Shown one piece after another: positions 1 to 5,619 of a DNA stretch of 5,619 bases. Origin of the DNA: UBA3537 sp965662485 (GTDB lineage: Bacteria; Bacteroidota; Bacteroidia; Flavobacteriales; Flavobacteriaceae); NCBI GenBank assembly GCA_965662485.1, contig CBFIIL010000067.1:1-5619 (forward strand), given 5' to 3'. The position numbers and the translations under genes are program-made. Each line of letters begins with the position of its first letter. Within the stretch, counting starts at the first letter, position 1. The notes beneath the pieces were generated by a model, which was not told the origin of the DNA, did no database searches, and was given only the letters and a program-made list of their open reading frames with translations.

Positions 1-332
1 GAAATACCATATTGTTGTGCATAATGTGTATTTTGAATGGTCCCTTGGGCAATCATACGCTCCCGTTTTATCAATGTTTCTGAGAGTGGAAAACCGATTT
101 GCCTTGCCTCTAATTTGGGCAATGATAATTTAACCAAATTATTGTAATAAATTTCATCGTGTGTGGAGAGCAGAAGTTGTTTTTCTACAGGATATGGGGA
201 GAAAAAATTATCATAATTACAAATATTTTTCCTCAATAGTTGCTCTGGTAACAACTCATATTTTTCCATCGGAAATCGGTGCCCAACTTTTAGCTGATGT
301 TTATAGATTGGATCAAAAGCAATTTTTAACAT
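1..332 (-). CDS. Histone deacetylase family protein (class IV-like), N-terminal part, runs off the left edge
   Basis: Reading leftward from an ATG at 332-330, the frame is open to the window edge and gives 110 residues beginning MLKIAFDPIYKHQLKVGHRF. The start is fixed by an in-frame TAA directly before the ATG. The N-terminal pattern is characteristic of bacterial members of the arginase/deacetylase fold related to HDAC11: KH (11-12), GHRFPMEKYE (17-26), a STHDEIYYNNL segment (56-66), IGFPLSETLIKRE (79-91) and AQGTI (95-99). Family members are zinc-dependent amidohydrolases that remove acyl groups from lysines or small amines, and are annotated as histone deacetylase or acetoin utilization proteins; the bacterial substrate is usually unknown. 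The zinc-binding Asp/His residues and the catalytic HH pair lie further downstream, outside the window, so activity cannot be judged here. The protein should be cytoplasmic, as no signal peptide is seen. The gene is divergent from the SOUL gene across 82 bp. The family call is from recognised motifs and is firm. Confidence 0.92.
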   Translation of the reverse strand, partial: MLKIAFDPIYKHQLKVGHRFPMEKYELLPEQLLRKNICNYDNFFSPYPVEKQLLLSTHDEIYYNNLVKLSLPKLEARQIGFPLSETLIKRERMIAQGTIQNTHYAQQYGI

Positions 333-414
333 TTAACATTCATTTATAAGACATGATAAAATTAGTGGAATTAAAAGTTATAATATTGTAAATGAGACAC
401 TTTAAAGTTTTTTT
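333..414. promoter_or_regulatory. Divergent intergenic region between deacetylase and SOUL genes
   Basis: These 82 bp must hold the promoters, or at least the 5' leaders, of two divergent genes. For the rightward gene, TAATATTG at 381-388 resembles the Bacteroidota -7 element TAnnTTTG with one mismatch, but no clear TTG lies at the right distance upstream. For the leftward gene no convincing element is seen. Neither start has a Shine-Dalgarno sequence; the SOUL start is preceded by a run of seven T. The location is certain, the exact elements are not. Confidence 0.35.
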
Positions 415-1008
415 ATGAAAATATTAATCATCATTGGCGCCATTCTACTAGCTGGATTTACAGGAGTTCAACTATTTGCTCTTAAGAGCCAACACAATAT
501 TGAAACGTACCCCTACGAGGTTGTAGAGCAATATGATTCATTTGAAATTCGGCGTTATGAGGCGCGTTTGTTCAGTGCTGTAAAAGTTTCTTCTGGGAAT
601 TATAAATCAGGATCAGGTCAAGGGTTTTCTGCTTTGGCTGGCTATATTTTTGGTGGCAATGAAAGAAACGAAAAAATTGCGATGACTTCTCCCGTTACCA
701 TGACTTTAGAAGACTCAATGACCATGCGATTCATGGTCCCTAAGAAATGGAATAAAAAGCAATTGCCAAAACCCAACCAAAGCAATATAAATTTTGTTGA
801 AGAACCCGAAAAATTAGTCGCTGCAATAAAATTTAAAGGTTGGGCCAACGACAAAAAAATTGATCGCTATAAAAAGCAATTAAAAACAGCTTTAAAGTCT
901 GAAGGTATTCCGCATTTAAACAAATTTGAGTTGTATGGATATAATGCACCATACGAGGTGTTTAACAGACGTAATGAAATTATTGTGGAGTTAAAACATA
1001 AATTTTAA
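415..1008 (+). CDS. SOUL/heme-binding family protein, membrane-anchored or exported
   Basis: The 197-residue product begins with a hydrophobic segment (about residues 2-22, after a single Lys) that is either an uncleaved membrane anchor or a signal peptide. No lipobox cysteine is present. The rest, from about residue 30, matches the SOUL/HEBP family: YEVVEQYDSFEIRRYEARLFSAVKV (34-58, IRRYE at 45-49), AGYIFGGN (75-82), KIAMTSPV (87-94), FMVPK (106-110) and the C-terminal GYNAPYEVFNRRNEIIVEL (175-193). The length is normal for a bacterial SOUL protein with an added N-terminal anchor. Animal family members bind heme or free porphyrins; the role of bacterial ones is poorly known, so periplasmic heme/tetrapyrrole binding is an inference. 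Only three His are present (27, 167, 195), and HEBP1-type proteins do not need a conserved axial His, so heme ligation cannot be read from the sequence. The stop lies 3 nt before the TTG start of the next small gene, in the same reading frame, suggesting one transcript. Confidence 0.93.
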   Translation: MKILIIIGAILLAGFTGVQLFALKSQHNIETYPYEVVEQYDSFEIRRYEARLFSAVKVSSGNYKSGSGQGFSALAGYIFGGNERNEKIAMTSPVTMTLEDSMTMRFMVPKKWNKKQLPKPNQSNINFVEEPEKLVAAIKFKGWANDKKIDRYKKQLKTALKSEGIPHLNKFELYGYNAPYEVFNRRNEIIVELKHKF

Positions 1009-1011
1009 TCT

Positions 1012-1179
1012 TTGAAAAAACGTATCAAGCATTGTTACAAATGTAAATTAGATTTTTCTACCATGTACAGAGTTCAATACAAAGTTGCTAAGGAATGGGT
1101 TTTTGTGTGTAAAGACTGCTTAATTATGGTCAAGGAAAATAATCCTAATTACAAATATGGTGGAACTTGGAAGAAATAA
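1012..1179 (+). CDS. Small double-CxxC putative zinc-binding protein, TTG start
   Basis: A 55-residue protein starting MKKRIKHCYKCKLDFSTMYR and ending KYGGTWKK. It has two CxxC pairs, C8-C11 and C33-C36, spaced as in a small zinc ribbon or treble clef, together with a basic N-terminus and aromatic residues (EWVFVC, GGTWK). I recall similar short proteins with a CxxC...MYR...KEWVFLC...YGGTWK pattern in flavobacteria, so I read it as a conserved family of unknown function; zinc binding is inferred from the cysteines. The start is decided by the sequence: the frame is closed upstream by the TAA of the SOUL gene at 1006-1008, TTG at 1012 is the first possible start, and the only internal ATG near the start (1063) would remove the first CxxC. 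It begins 3 nt after the SOUL stop and is probably co-transcribed and translationally coupled with it. No signal peptide is seen, so it is likely cytoplasmic, unlike its neighbour. Confidence 0.84.
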   Translation: MKKRIKHCYKCKLDFSTMYRVQYKVAKEWVFVCKDCLIMVKENNPNYKYGGTWKK

Positions 1180-1319
1180 GAATTAAAATTTTATTTAGCG
1201 AACTCAAATCCTCTTCAAAATAGTTTAGCTTTACTGCATTTGACTAAACGACAATATTTCACGAATTAAATTTTATTCAATACAATATATTTTACTAATT
1301 ACGTTTTTGAATATTTAAT

Positions 1320-1332
1320 ATTGTTTAACAAT
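1320..1332. promoter_or_regulatory. 13-bp dyad, possible operator
   Basis: ATTGTTTAACAAT is a perfect inverted repeat of two 6-bp arms around a single central T. It ends 8 bp before the TTG of the candidate promoter at 1341, a usual place for an activator or repressor site. In DNA this rich in A and T such a dyad can occur by chance, and no regulator is encoded in the window. Confidence 0.22.
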
Positions 1333-1340
1333 GTCTATAA

Positions 1341-1369
1341 TTGTCTAGTCAAAAATATTTCTTATCTTG
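1341..1369 (+). promoter_or_regulatory. Candidate Bacteroidota housekeeping promoter for the lipoprotein gene
   Basis: TTG at 1341-1343 is separated by 19 bp from TATCTTG at 1363-1369. This fits the Bacteroidota sigma-ABfrA type consensus (TTG near -33, TAnnTTTG near -7) apart from one missing T in the -7 element. Transcription would begin around 1375 and give a leader of roughly 65 nt. The match is by eye only. Confidence 0.42.
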
Positions 1370-1441
1370 TATAGATACAATACATTAACAAAAAAATTAA
1401 TCATTTAATAGTAGTAGTACTTAAGTAAATTACAAAAAAAC

Positions 1442-2131
1442 ATGAAAAAAATAATATTTATTCTTACAGGCATTTTATTATGGTCCTGTAGTGGAGATTC
1501 GTCTAGTGACACGCAATTTGAACCTGAGATAACATCTTTTAATTTTGAGGAACGCTTACCTCAAAACATGCAAAATGACGCCCCTATTATTTACTCTCAA
1601 GTTATGAGTATGCAAGGGCAAATGAATGCCATGGGTGCTTTTATGACAAACAATGGCTACATGAATAGGACTACAAACGAAGCTAGAACCTCTAGCGACT
1701 GGTCTTATGGGGATTTCAATGTAGACTATAATTATGATTTGGTAGGCAATCAGTACGAATTTTATTATACAATTACTTACCAAGGTGCGGTTTATTACAC
1801 TATTGAGGGTTGGCAAATGGTTGACGGCTCTGCAGGATATTGGGCTTCAACAGTCGACTTTGAGGCTTTAGGACAAGGCATGGAAAATATGCCAGACTAC
1901 ACAACAGAAGTCTCTTGGACTTCTGATGCCAATGGTCTTAATATGCAAATGTCATTTGATTTTGGTGATACTATGCAAATATTTTATGAAATGACTATTA
2001 ATAATGATGGCTCTGGATATTTTGCATACACATTAAATGGCGATTTAACATATTCTGCTTTGTGGAGTGCAAACGGAACAGGTCTATGGACTAATCATAC
2101 TACTAACCCACCAACTGTAACGACATGGTAA
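1442..2131 (+). CDS. Surface-type lipoprotein of unknown family
   Basis: The 229-residue product starts with a lipoprotein signal peptide: KK, a hydrophobic stretch, then LLWSC with the lipidated Cys at 16. The mature tail begins CSGDSSSD; an acidic/serine run just after the Cys is typical of Bacteroidota lipoproteins sent to the outer membrane and often to its outer face. After a linker there is a probably helical, Met/Gln-rich segment (about 41-70), followed by a strand-rich body with many Tyr and Trp in alternating patterns (103-140, 155-220), suggesting a beta-meander or small barrel. I do not recognise the family, and no catalytic motif is visible. No Shine-Dalgarno sequence is present; an A-run precedes the ATG. 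The gene appears monocistronic, with its own candidate promoter upstream and a strong hairpin terminator 35 nt after the stop. Codon use and composition match the neighbours. Lipoprotein status is firm; function unknown. Confidence 0.86.
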   Translation: MKKIIFILTGILLWSCSGDSSSDTQFEPEITSFNFEERLPQNMQNDAPIIYSQVMSMQGQMNAMGAFMTNNGYMNRTTNEARTSSDWSYGDFNVDYNYDLVGNQYEFYYTITYQGAVYYTIEGWQMVDGSAGYWASTVDFEALGQGMENMPDYTTEVSWTSDANGLNMQMSFDFGDTMQIFYEMTINNDGSGYFAYTLNGDLTYSALWSANGTGLWTNHTTNPPTVTTW

Positions 2132-2166
2132 AAATACTTTGATCTATAGTCTTTAATAAAGATTTT

Positions 2167-2195
2167 AAAACCCAACATACTGTTGGGTTTTTTAT
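2167..2195. terminator. Bidirectional intrinsic terminator between convergent genes
   Basis: AAAACCCAACA (2167-2177) pairs perfectly with TGTTGGGTTTT (2181-2191) around a 3-nt loop TAC, followed by a T-rich tail (TTATT). This is a textbook rho-independent terminator for the lipoprotein gene. On the other strand the same hairpin is followed by TTTTAAAATC, so it can also stop the leftward large gene, whose TAA (2197-2195) lies at the edge of the tail. Confidence 0.88.
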
Positions 2196-5100
2196 TAAAA
2201 TTTTATAAAGCGCTGTGTTGTAGAAATGTTTTCATTACTAATCCTTATCAAATAAATACCTTGACTTAACAAACTTACGTCTATTTCATTAGCATTTGAT
2301 ACCGTTTTTACAAGCTGACCAATTAAGGAATAAATTTCAATGGAATAGGCCTCTGAATTTCCTTTAACATACAGTATATTTTGAACAGGGTTTGGATAGA
2401 TTGTAACACCTGAAGCCTCTCCACTATTAAATATGTCATTTATAGCCTTTGGACTTCCATGAGTATTGATACAATTCCAACTTTCTGGTAATGAATTGTC
2501 CAAATCTGGAGAAATCAATTCTAATGTATTTCCAGTTCCATTTGCACAACTTGGCCAAGGTTGTTCAGAAGTGTAATAGACTTCATCCATGAGCTTGTCC
2601 CAAGGATTAAACAATCGAACAGCATCTGTTTGACCAAAACCAAAGCCCAATTCGCCTATATATGGAATGTTTGGAAATGCACTAACGAAGTTCATTTCAT
2701 TTTTGACAATAACCAAATAACCGCTACCTTCTATTTGTGTGCCCTCGGGTATTACAAATACATGATTATCGTTATCATCTTTTATTTGCCAATTTGAAAG
2801 ATCTATAGACGTTGGTTGAGAATTATACAATTCAATCCAATCACTTGGGTTAAATGCATCATTTGAATTGTAATTAATTTCGTTGATAACCACCTGTGAT
2901 TTGACTTTAACGGGGACACTTTCGCTATACATACAAATTTCTGATTCATCCTTTACAATGACATTATAAGTACCAACAGCTAAGTCTAAAAACACATTAT
3001 TGGTATCAAAATTTTGTCCTCCATCGATGCTATACAAATATGGACCTACTCCAGATGTTGGATTTATGGATATTGATCCATCTGCCGTTACAACAGAAGA
3101 AACTTCCGTTGCTATAATATCAACTGTATTAAATATACAAGCTTGAATTGAAAAGGTCTCCTCAAAAGAACAAAGACCTTGCGAATCTACAACAACAATA
3201 TCATAATTGTCTGGGGCTAAATTATCAAACGAATTAGAGTCTGAAAATGTTTGTCCTCCATCGATACTATATTGAAAAGGACTTAATCCAGATGAAGTAT
3301 AAATTCTAATAACTCCGTCATTTGAAGAAAGAGAAGAGGCGTGAGTTATATTGACATCTGCTTCAATAGTACAACCTGTTTCATCGGGACAAAAGACTTC
3401 TTGTACTTCATCATCAAATTCTCCAGTATTGGTTAGAATTAGATTGCCATTTAAATCAAGAACACTAAAATTCCCCTCACCGAAACCACAGCAAATTCCA
3501 TCGCCATAAGAATCATAAACATATAGCGTAAAACAAGAACTGTAATCAAGACAAATATCTTCACTATAAAAATCCATTCCGCTTTGTAATGAACCTGTAT
3601 TTACAATTTGATTTGCACCTTCATCATAGAGTTTCCAAGAGGTTTCTTGAGGATAATTATCGGCATTTATTACTAGGGTTACAATATCGTATTGTGAGTC
3701 TAAGTTTGTGGTTGTAAAATCAGAATTGTTACTCGAATCTCCGTCAACTTGATTGTTGATTTCTAATAAATTCAAAGTAATGTTGTTATCGTTTTGTTGT
3801 AGATTATCATCAATATTAATAATAAATTCGCCTTGATCTTGAAAAGGTATATTGACCGATTGATTGATAATATCAACTACAACACCATTTACAACAACTT
3901 CAATTTTTACATCTGTTACAGTTGTTTCACCCTGATTTGATATGATTGTATTTACCTCAACTTCTTCATCGCAAACTACAGCAAGATTACCAATAGAAAG
4001 TGCTCCATCCAATGCATGCACTTTTCTTACAATAGCACTTAAAGAATTGTTGTTTTCGTACTCATCAAGTATGTGATTTACATTTACTGTTATATTGTAA
4101 TCACCAATAGTTGAAAAATCATGTGGTACTGAAAATTGAAAATCTGATGCACTAAAAGGTGGAATTGTTTGAGTAATGGTTAATGTTTCAATAGGTTGAT
4201 CGTTTATCAATAGCTCAATTTCAAAATCGCTTATATCATTTAGACCAAAATTGGTGATTGTAGCAGTAACTAACTCACTATTACCTAAGGTAGAGGACGA
4301 AAGAGGTTCAACAATTGCTGATACACCCAAATCATAATCACCTTTGATATCGGCCCAAAAAGAGACCCATGGTCTAGCTTGCTTTATGGCCAATTGATCC
4401 TGTGCCGTTACCTTATACTCGATATCCATTCCAAAACCTTCTGCACCAACAACATCGTATAAGATTGAAAATTCATCATGAATAGTCGTTAAATATTCCC
4501 TCATTTGGTCGAGATATACTTGATCCATGACCAACTCACCAGGGTTGACTAAATTGGATAATCTTAGTACAAGATACCCTCCGCCTTGCGATGGATTTTG
4601 ATACAATAAAATTTCCTCTGGTACCGAATTTGGATCTGGATTTGTAATCAATGATTCCCCCACTTGTGTGTTCAAATAAAAGGTGTCTTCGGTCTTATAA
4701 ATTGGATCGATACTTATCCCCACACCATTTGATTTTTCTTCTTGAAAATTAGGATGACACAAGACGCCCATAGCCGCCATAAAATGATCTATCCGATAAA
4801 AATCTCTTTCTTCGTAGGCTCTAAAGTTCCACATACTCGCATAGACCTGTTTTATGGATTTAGAGATATGTCCTTCGTCAAGATGTTGAGTTTTGGAGGT
4901 ATATAATCCTGCACCACTAAATCCAGGTAAGTCTTCATTGTTAGTGCTTGAACGGCATCTTACTGCAGTACCCTCAGGAAAATCGTCGTGCATCGCTTGT
5001 AAATCATCCATCATCCATTCTGGCATTGGAGCATCTTTTATATCTCTTCTAAAATCTTTTAGCCGTTCAGTTCTAAAATTGATGTCATTTTGAAACGCAG

Positions 5101-5619
5101 GATTATTAATCATGACTTGAGCTTCTTCATAAAAATTATTGAACTGCATGAATTCATCATAATAATAAAACGGAATTCCAAAACCATCGGGGATTGTTCC
5201 CTCAGGAAAATCAAATGATCTCATGGTTGCAACATTAGAACATTTTGCCCCAAAAGAACTGGACATTCCAAAATTAATATCTTCTAAAGGCATAATTTCA
5301 GTAATACTTAAATCTCGAATGGGGATTTGTGACTCTGTTGGTCTAAGATCTTCATACCAATTATTGACTTCAGTTAACGTCGCTTCTCTTATCTCAAATT
5401 GCTCATTTTCAACTTTATAATAAATATAGTTTCCTAACAAATTTGCAATTGAATCAATTGCCAAAGGTTCTGCGATATAGGCATTTGGAACATTGTCTTG
5501 TATAGCTCTCAAATTGACATGTGACAATGGAGTTTGTATCACAGAGGTTATGATTCCTCCAACTCTTGGCAATGAATTTGGAAGTGCATCATAAAGAACT
5601 ATATCACGACTTCCTGGTG
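2195..5619 (-). CDS. T9SS-secreted multidomain protein with PEP/pyruvate-binding (PPDK-type) dikinase module; 5' end beyond the right edge
   Basis: The frame is open to the right edge; 1140 residues are visible (numbered from the first full codon at 5617), so the N-terminus and any signal peptide are missing. Domains in order: a PEP-utiliser swivelling domain (about 1-70) with TPLSHVNLRA, presumed phospho-acceptor His33; a PPDK_N/PEP synthase-type ATP-grasp (about 121-417) with GAKCSNVATM (123-132), VRCRSSTNNEDLPGFSGAGLY (219-239), QVGESLI (318-324) and KQARP (412-416); two CARDB-like Ig domains (427-531, 535-640); a domain with DSYGDGICC (702-710); two SprB-like repeats with YSIDGGQ (748-827, 828-903); a lamin-tail domain (908-1060, starting VVINEINYNS); and a T9SS type A sorting domain (1069-1140, YPNP at 1074-1077, ending TTQRFIKF). 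ATP-dependent phosphoryl transfer through the His is known for the family; substrate and activity here are inferred. The order His domain then ATP-grasp resembles alpha-glucan, water dikinase. The likely location is the cell surface or the medium. It could instead be a catalytically idle adhesin. The gene is convergent with the lipoprotein gene and shares its terminator. Confidence 0.95.
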   Translation of the reverse strand, partial: PGSRDIVLYDALPNSLPRVGGIITSVIQTPLSHVNLRAIQDNVPNAYIAEPLAIDSIANLLGNYIYYKVENEQFEIREATLTEVNNWYEDLRPTESQIPIRDLSITEIMPLEDINFGMSSSFGAKCSNVATMRSFDFPEGTIPDGFGIPFYYYDEFMQFNNFYEEAQVMINNPAFQNDINFRTERLKDFRRDIKDAPMPEWMMDDLQAMHDDFPEGTAVRCRSSTNNEDLPGFSGAGLYTSKTQHLDEGHISKSIKQVYASMWNFRAYEERDFYRIDHFMAAMGVLCHPNFQEEKSNGVGISIDPIYKTEDTFYLNTQVGESLITNPDPNSVPEEILLYQNPSQGGGYLVLRLSNLVNPGELVMDQVYLDQMREYLTTIHDEFSILYDVVGAEGFGMDIEYKVTAQDQLAIKQARPWVSFWADIKGDYDLGVSAIVEPLSSSTLGNSELVTATITNFGLNDISDFEIELLINDQPIETLTITQTIPPFSASDFQFSVPHDFSTIGDYNITVNVNHILDEYENNNSLSAIVRKVHALDGALSIGNLAVVCDEEVEVNTIISNQGETTVTDVKIEVVVNGVVVDIINQSVNIPFQDQGEFIINIDDNLQQNDNNITLNLLEINNQVDGDSSNNSDFTTTNLDSQYDIVTLVINADNYPQETSWKLYDEGANQIVNTGSLQSGMDFYSEDICLDYSSCFTLYVYDSYGDGICCGFGEGNFSVLDLNGNLILTNTGEFDDEVQEVFCPDETGCTIEADVNITHASSLSSNDGVIRIYTSSGLSPFQYSIDGGQTFSDSNSFDNLAPDNYDIVVVDSQGLCSFEETFSIQACIFNTVDIIATEVSSVVTADGSISINPTSGVGPYLYSIDGGQNFDTNNVFLDLAVGTYNVIVKDESEICMYSESVPVKVKSQVVINEINYNSNDAFNPSDWIELYNSQPTSIDLSNWQIKDDNDNHVFVIPEGTQIEGSGYLVIVKNEMNFVSAFPNIPYIGELGFGFGQTDAVRLFNPWDKLMDEVYYTSEQPWPSCANGTGNTLELISPDLDNSLPESWNCINTHGSPKAINDIFNSGEASGVTIYPNPVQNILYVKGNSEAYSIEIYSLIGQLVKTVSNANEIDVSLLSQGIYLIRISNENISTTQRFIKF
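2198..2413 (-). other. T9SS type A C-terminal sorting domain (region of the large CDS)
   Basis: The last 72 residues have the usual order of this signal: an IYPNPVQNILYVKG strand, IEIYSLIGQLVKT, LLSQGIYLIRI and a short basic end, RFIKF. In Bacteroidota this domain directs passage through the outer membrane by the type IX system and is normally cleaved, with the protein then released or attached to the surface. It implies that the protein also carries a Sec signal peptide beyond the window's right edge. Confidence 0.95.
2909..3376 (-). repeat. Two tandem SprB-like repeats inside the large CDS
   Basis: Two units of about 79 residues share the pattern DG-I-I...G..P[FY].YSIDGGQ.F...N.F..LA...Y.[VI][VI]V.D....C. 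The repeat is visible in the DNA: TTGTCCTCCATCGATRCTATA occurs at 3014-3034 and 3251-3271, exactly 237 bp apart. Such units make up much of the gliding adhesin SprB and of many flavobacterial surface proteins, where they act as extended stalk or adhesive modules. A duplication of one unit is the likely origin, as the near-identity is limited to the YSIDGGQ core. Confidence 0.8.
4367..5257 (-). other. PPDK_N-type ATP-grasp domain within the large CDS
   Basis: About 297 residues match the nucleotide-binding half of PEP synthase, PPDK and glucan, water dikinase. Visible hallmarks in order are an N-terminal GAK..N...M motif followed by P-GF-IP, the RSS..NEDLPGFSGAGLY block (equivalent to RSSATAEDLP..SFAGQ in PEP synthase), a YASMWNFRAYEERDFYR helix, a GVGISIDP strand, the GES loop and the closing IKQARP strand. 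None of these signature blocks is lost, so the fold and nucleotide binding are probably intact. Confidence 0.88.

Larger units (their letters stand above)
1180..1441. other. AT-rich intergenic region upstream of the lipoprotein gene
   Basis: No coding frame of interest is seen in these 262 bp. A short inverted repeat GTTTAG/CTAAAC (1223-1228 and 1244-1249, 15-nt loop) lies about 45 nt after the small CxxC gene but has no T-tract after it, so it is at best a weak terminator or processing site. Further right are a 13-bp dyad (1320-1332), the candidate promoter (1341-1369) and a 10-bp palindrome TACTTAAGTA (1418-1427) in the presumed leader, just before the A-rich stretch in front of the ATG at 1442. 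Confidence 0.6.

Noticed and set aside
161..349. Rightward 62-codon open frame
   Set aside because: It lies opposite the clear deacetylase coding frame, has no protein-like pattern and no homology signal I can recognise.
1063..1179. Internal ATG as the start of the small CxxC gene
   Set aside because: It would delete the first CxxC pair and the basic N-terminus, which look like part of the same small zinc-binding unit; the TTG at 1012 fits better.
1223..1249. GTTTAG/CTAAAC inverted repeat as a terminator of the SOUL operon
   Set aside because: The stem is only 6 bp with a 15-nt loop and no T-tract follows, so it does not meet the usual pattern.
2561..2797. Rightward open frames inside the large gene (also 4893-5093 and 5223-5420)
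   Set aside because: They are antisense to well-defined domains of the large protein and show no coding character of their own.
3014..3271. Two near-identical 21-nt copies as a mobile-element or recombination repeat
   Set aside because: They are in the same frame and encode the conserved YSIDGGQ core of two SprB-like protein repeats, which explains them fully.
5570..5572. TTG as the start of the large leftward gene
   Set aside because: The frame continues upstream to the window edge with domain-consistent sequence (GSRDIVLYDALPNS), so the TTG is an internal Leu codon in the middle of the swivelling domain.

Overview
This window comes from a low-GC bacterium of the phylum Bacteroidota, most likely a marine or environmental member of the Flavobacteriia. 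The evidence is the AT-rich codon use, the lack of Shine-Dalgarno sequences (starts are preceded by A/T runs), a TTG...TAnnTTTG-like promoter, a type IX secretion (T9SS) C-terminal sorting domain, SprB-type repeats and a lipoprotein with an acidic export tail. All genes look chromosomal. I see no insertion sequence, phage gene, tRNA, rRNA or CRISPR array.

Layout from left to right. (1) A leftward gene enters from the left edge; it is the N-terminal 110 codons of a class IV-like histone deacetylase/acetoin utilization family amidohydrolase, starting at 332. (2) Divergent from it is a rightward pair: a membrane-anchored SOUL/heme-binding-family protein (415-1008), followed 3 nt later by a 55-residue protein with two CxxC pairs and a TTG start (1012-1179). 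(3) A 262-bp AT-rich intergenic region carries a candidate Bacteroidota promoter and a small dyad. (4) A surface-type lipoprotein of unknown family follows (1442-2131). (5) A strong hairpin (2167-2195) works as a shared terminator for this gene and for the convergent gene to its right. (6) The right 60% of the window is one very large leftward gene (2195 to beyond 5619) whose N-terminus is outside the window. It encodes a T9SS-secreted multidomain protein: phosphohistidine swivelling domain, PPDK-type ATP-grasp (PEP/pyruvate-binding) domain, two CARDB-like domains, a DSYGDGICC domain, two SprB-like repeats, a lamin-tail domain and a T9SS type A sorting domain.

The most unusual item is this large protein. 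It places the phosphohistidine domain before the ATP-grasp domain, the order of plant alpha-glucan, water dikinases and not of PEP synthase or PPDK. It keeps the family's main sequence motifs, yet is destined for the cell surface or medium. The genes do not form one pathway; the two rightward transcription units and the two leftward genes seem functionally independent.
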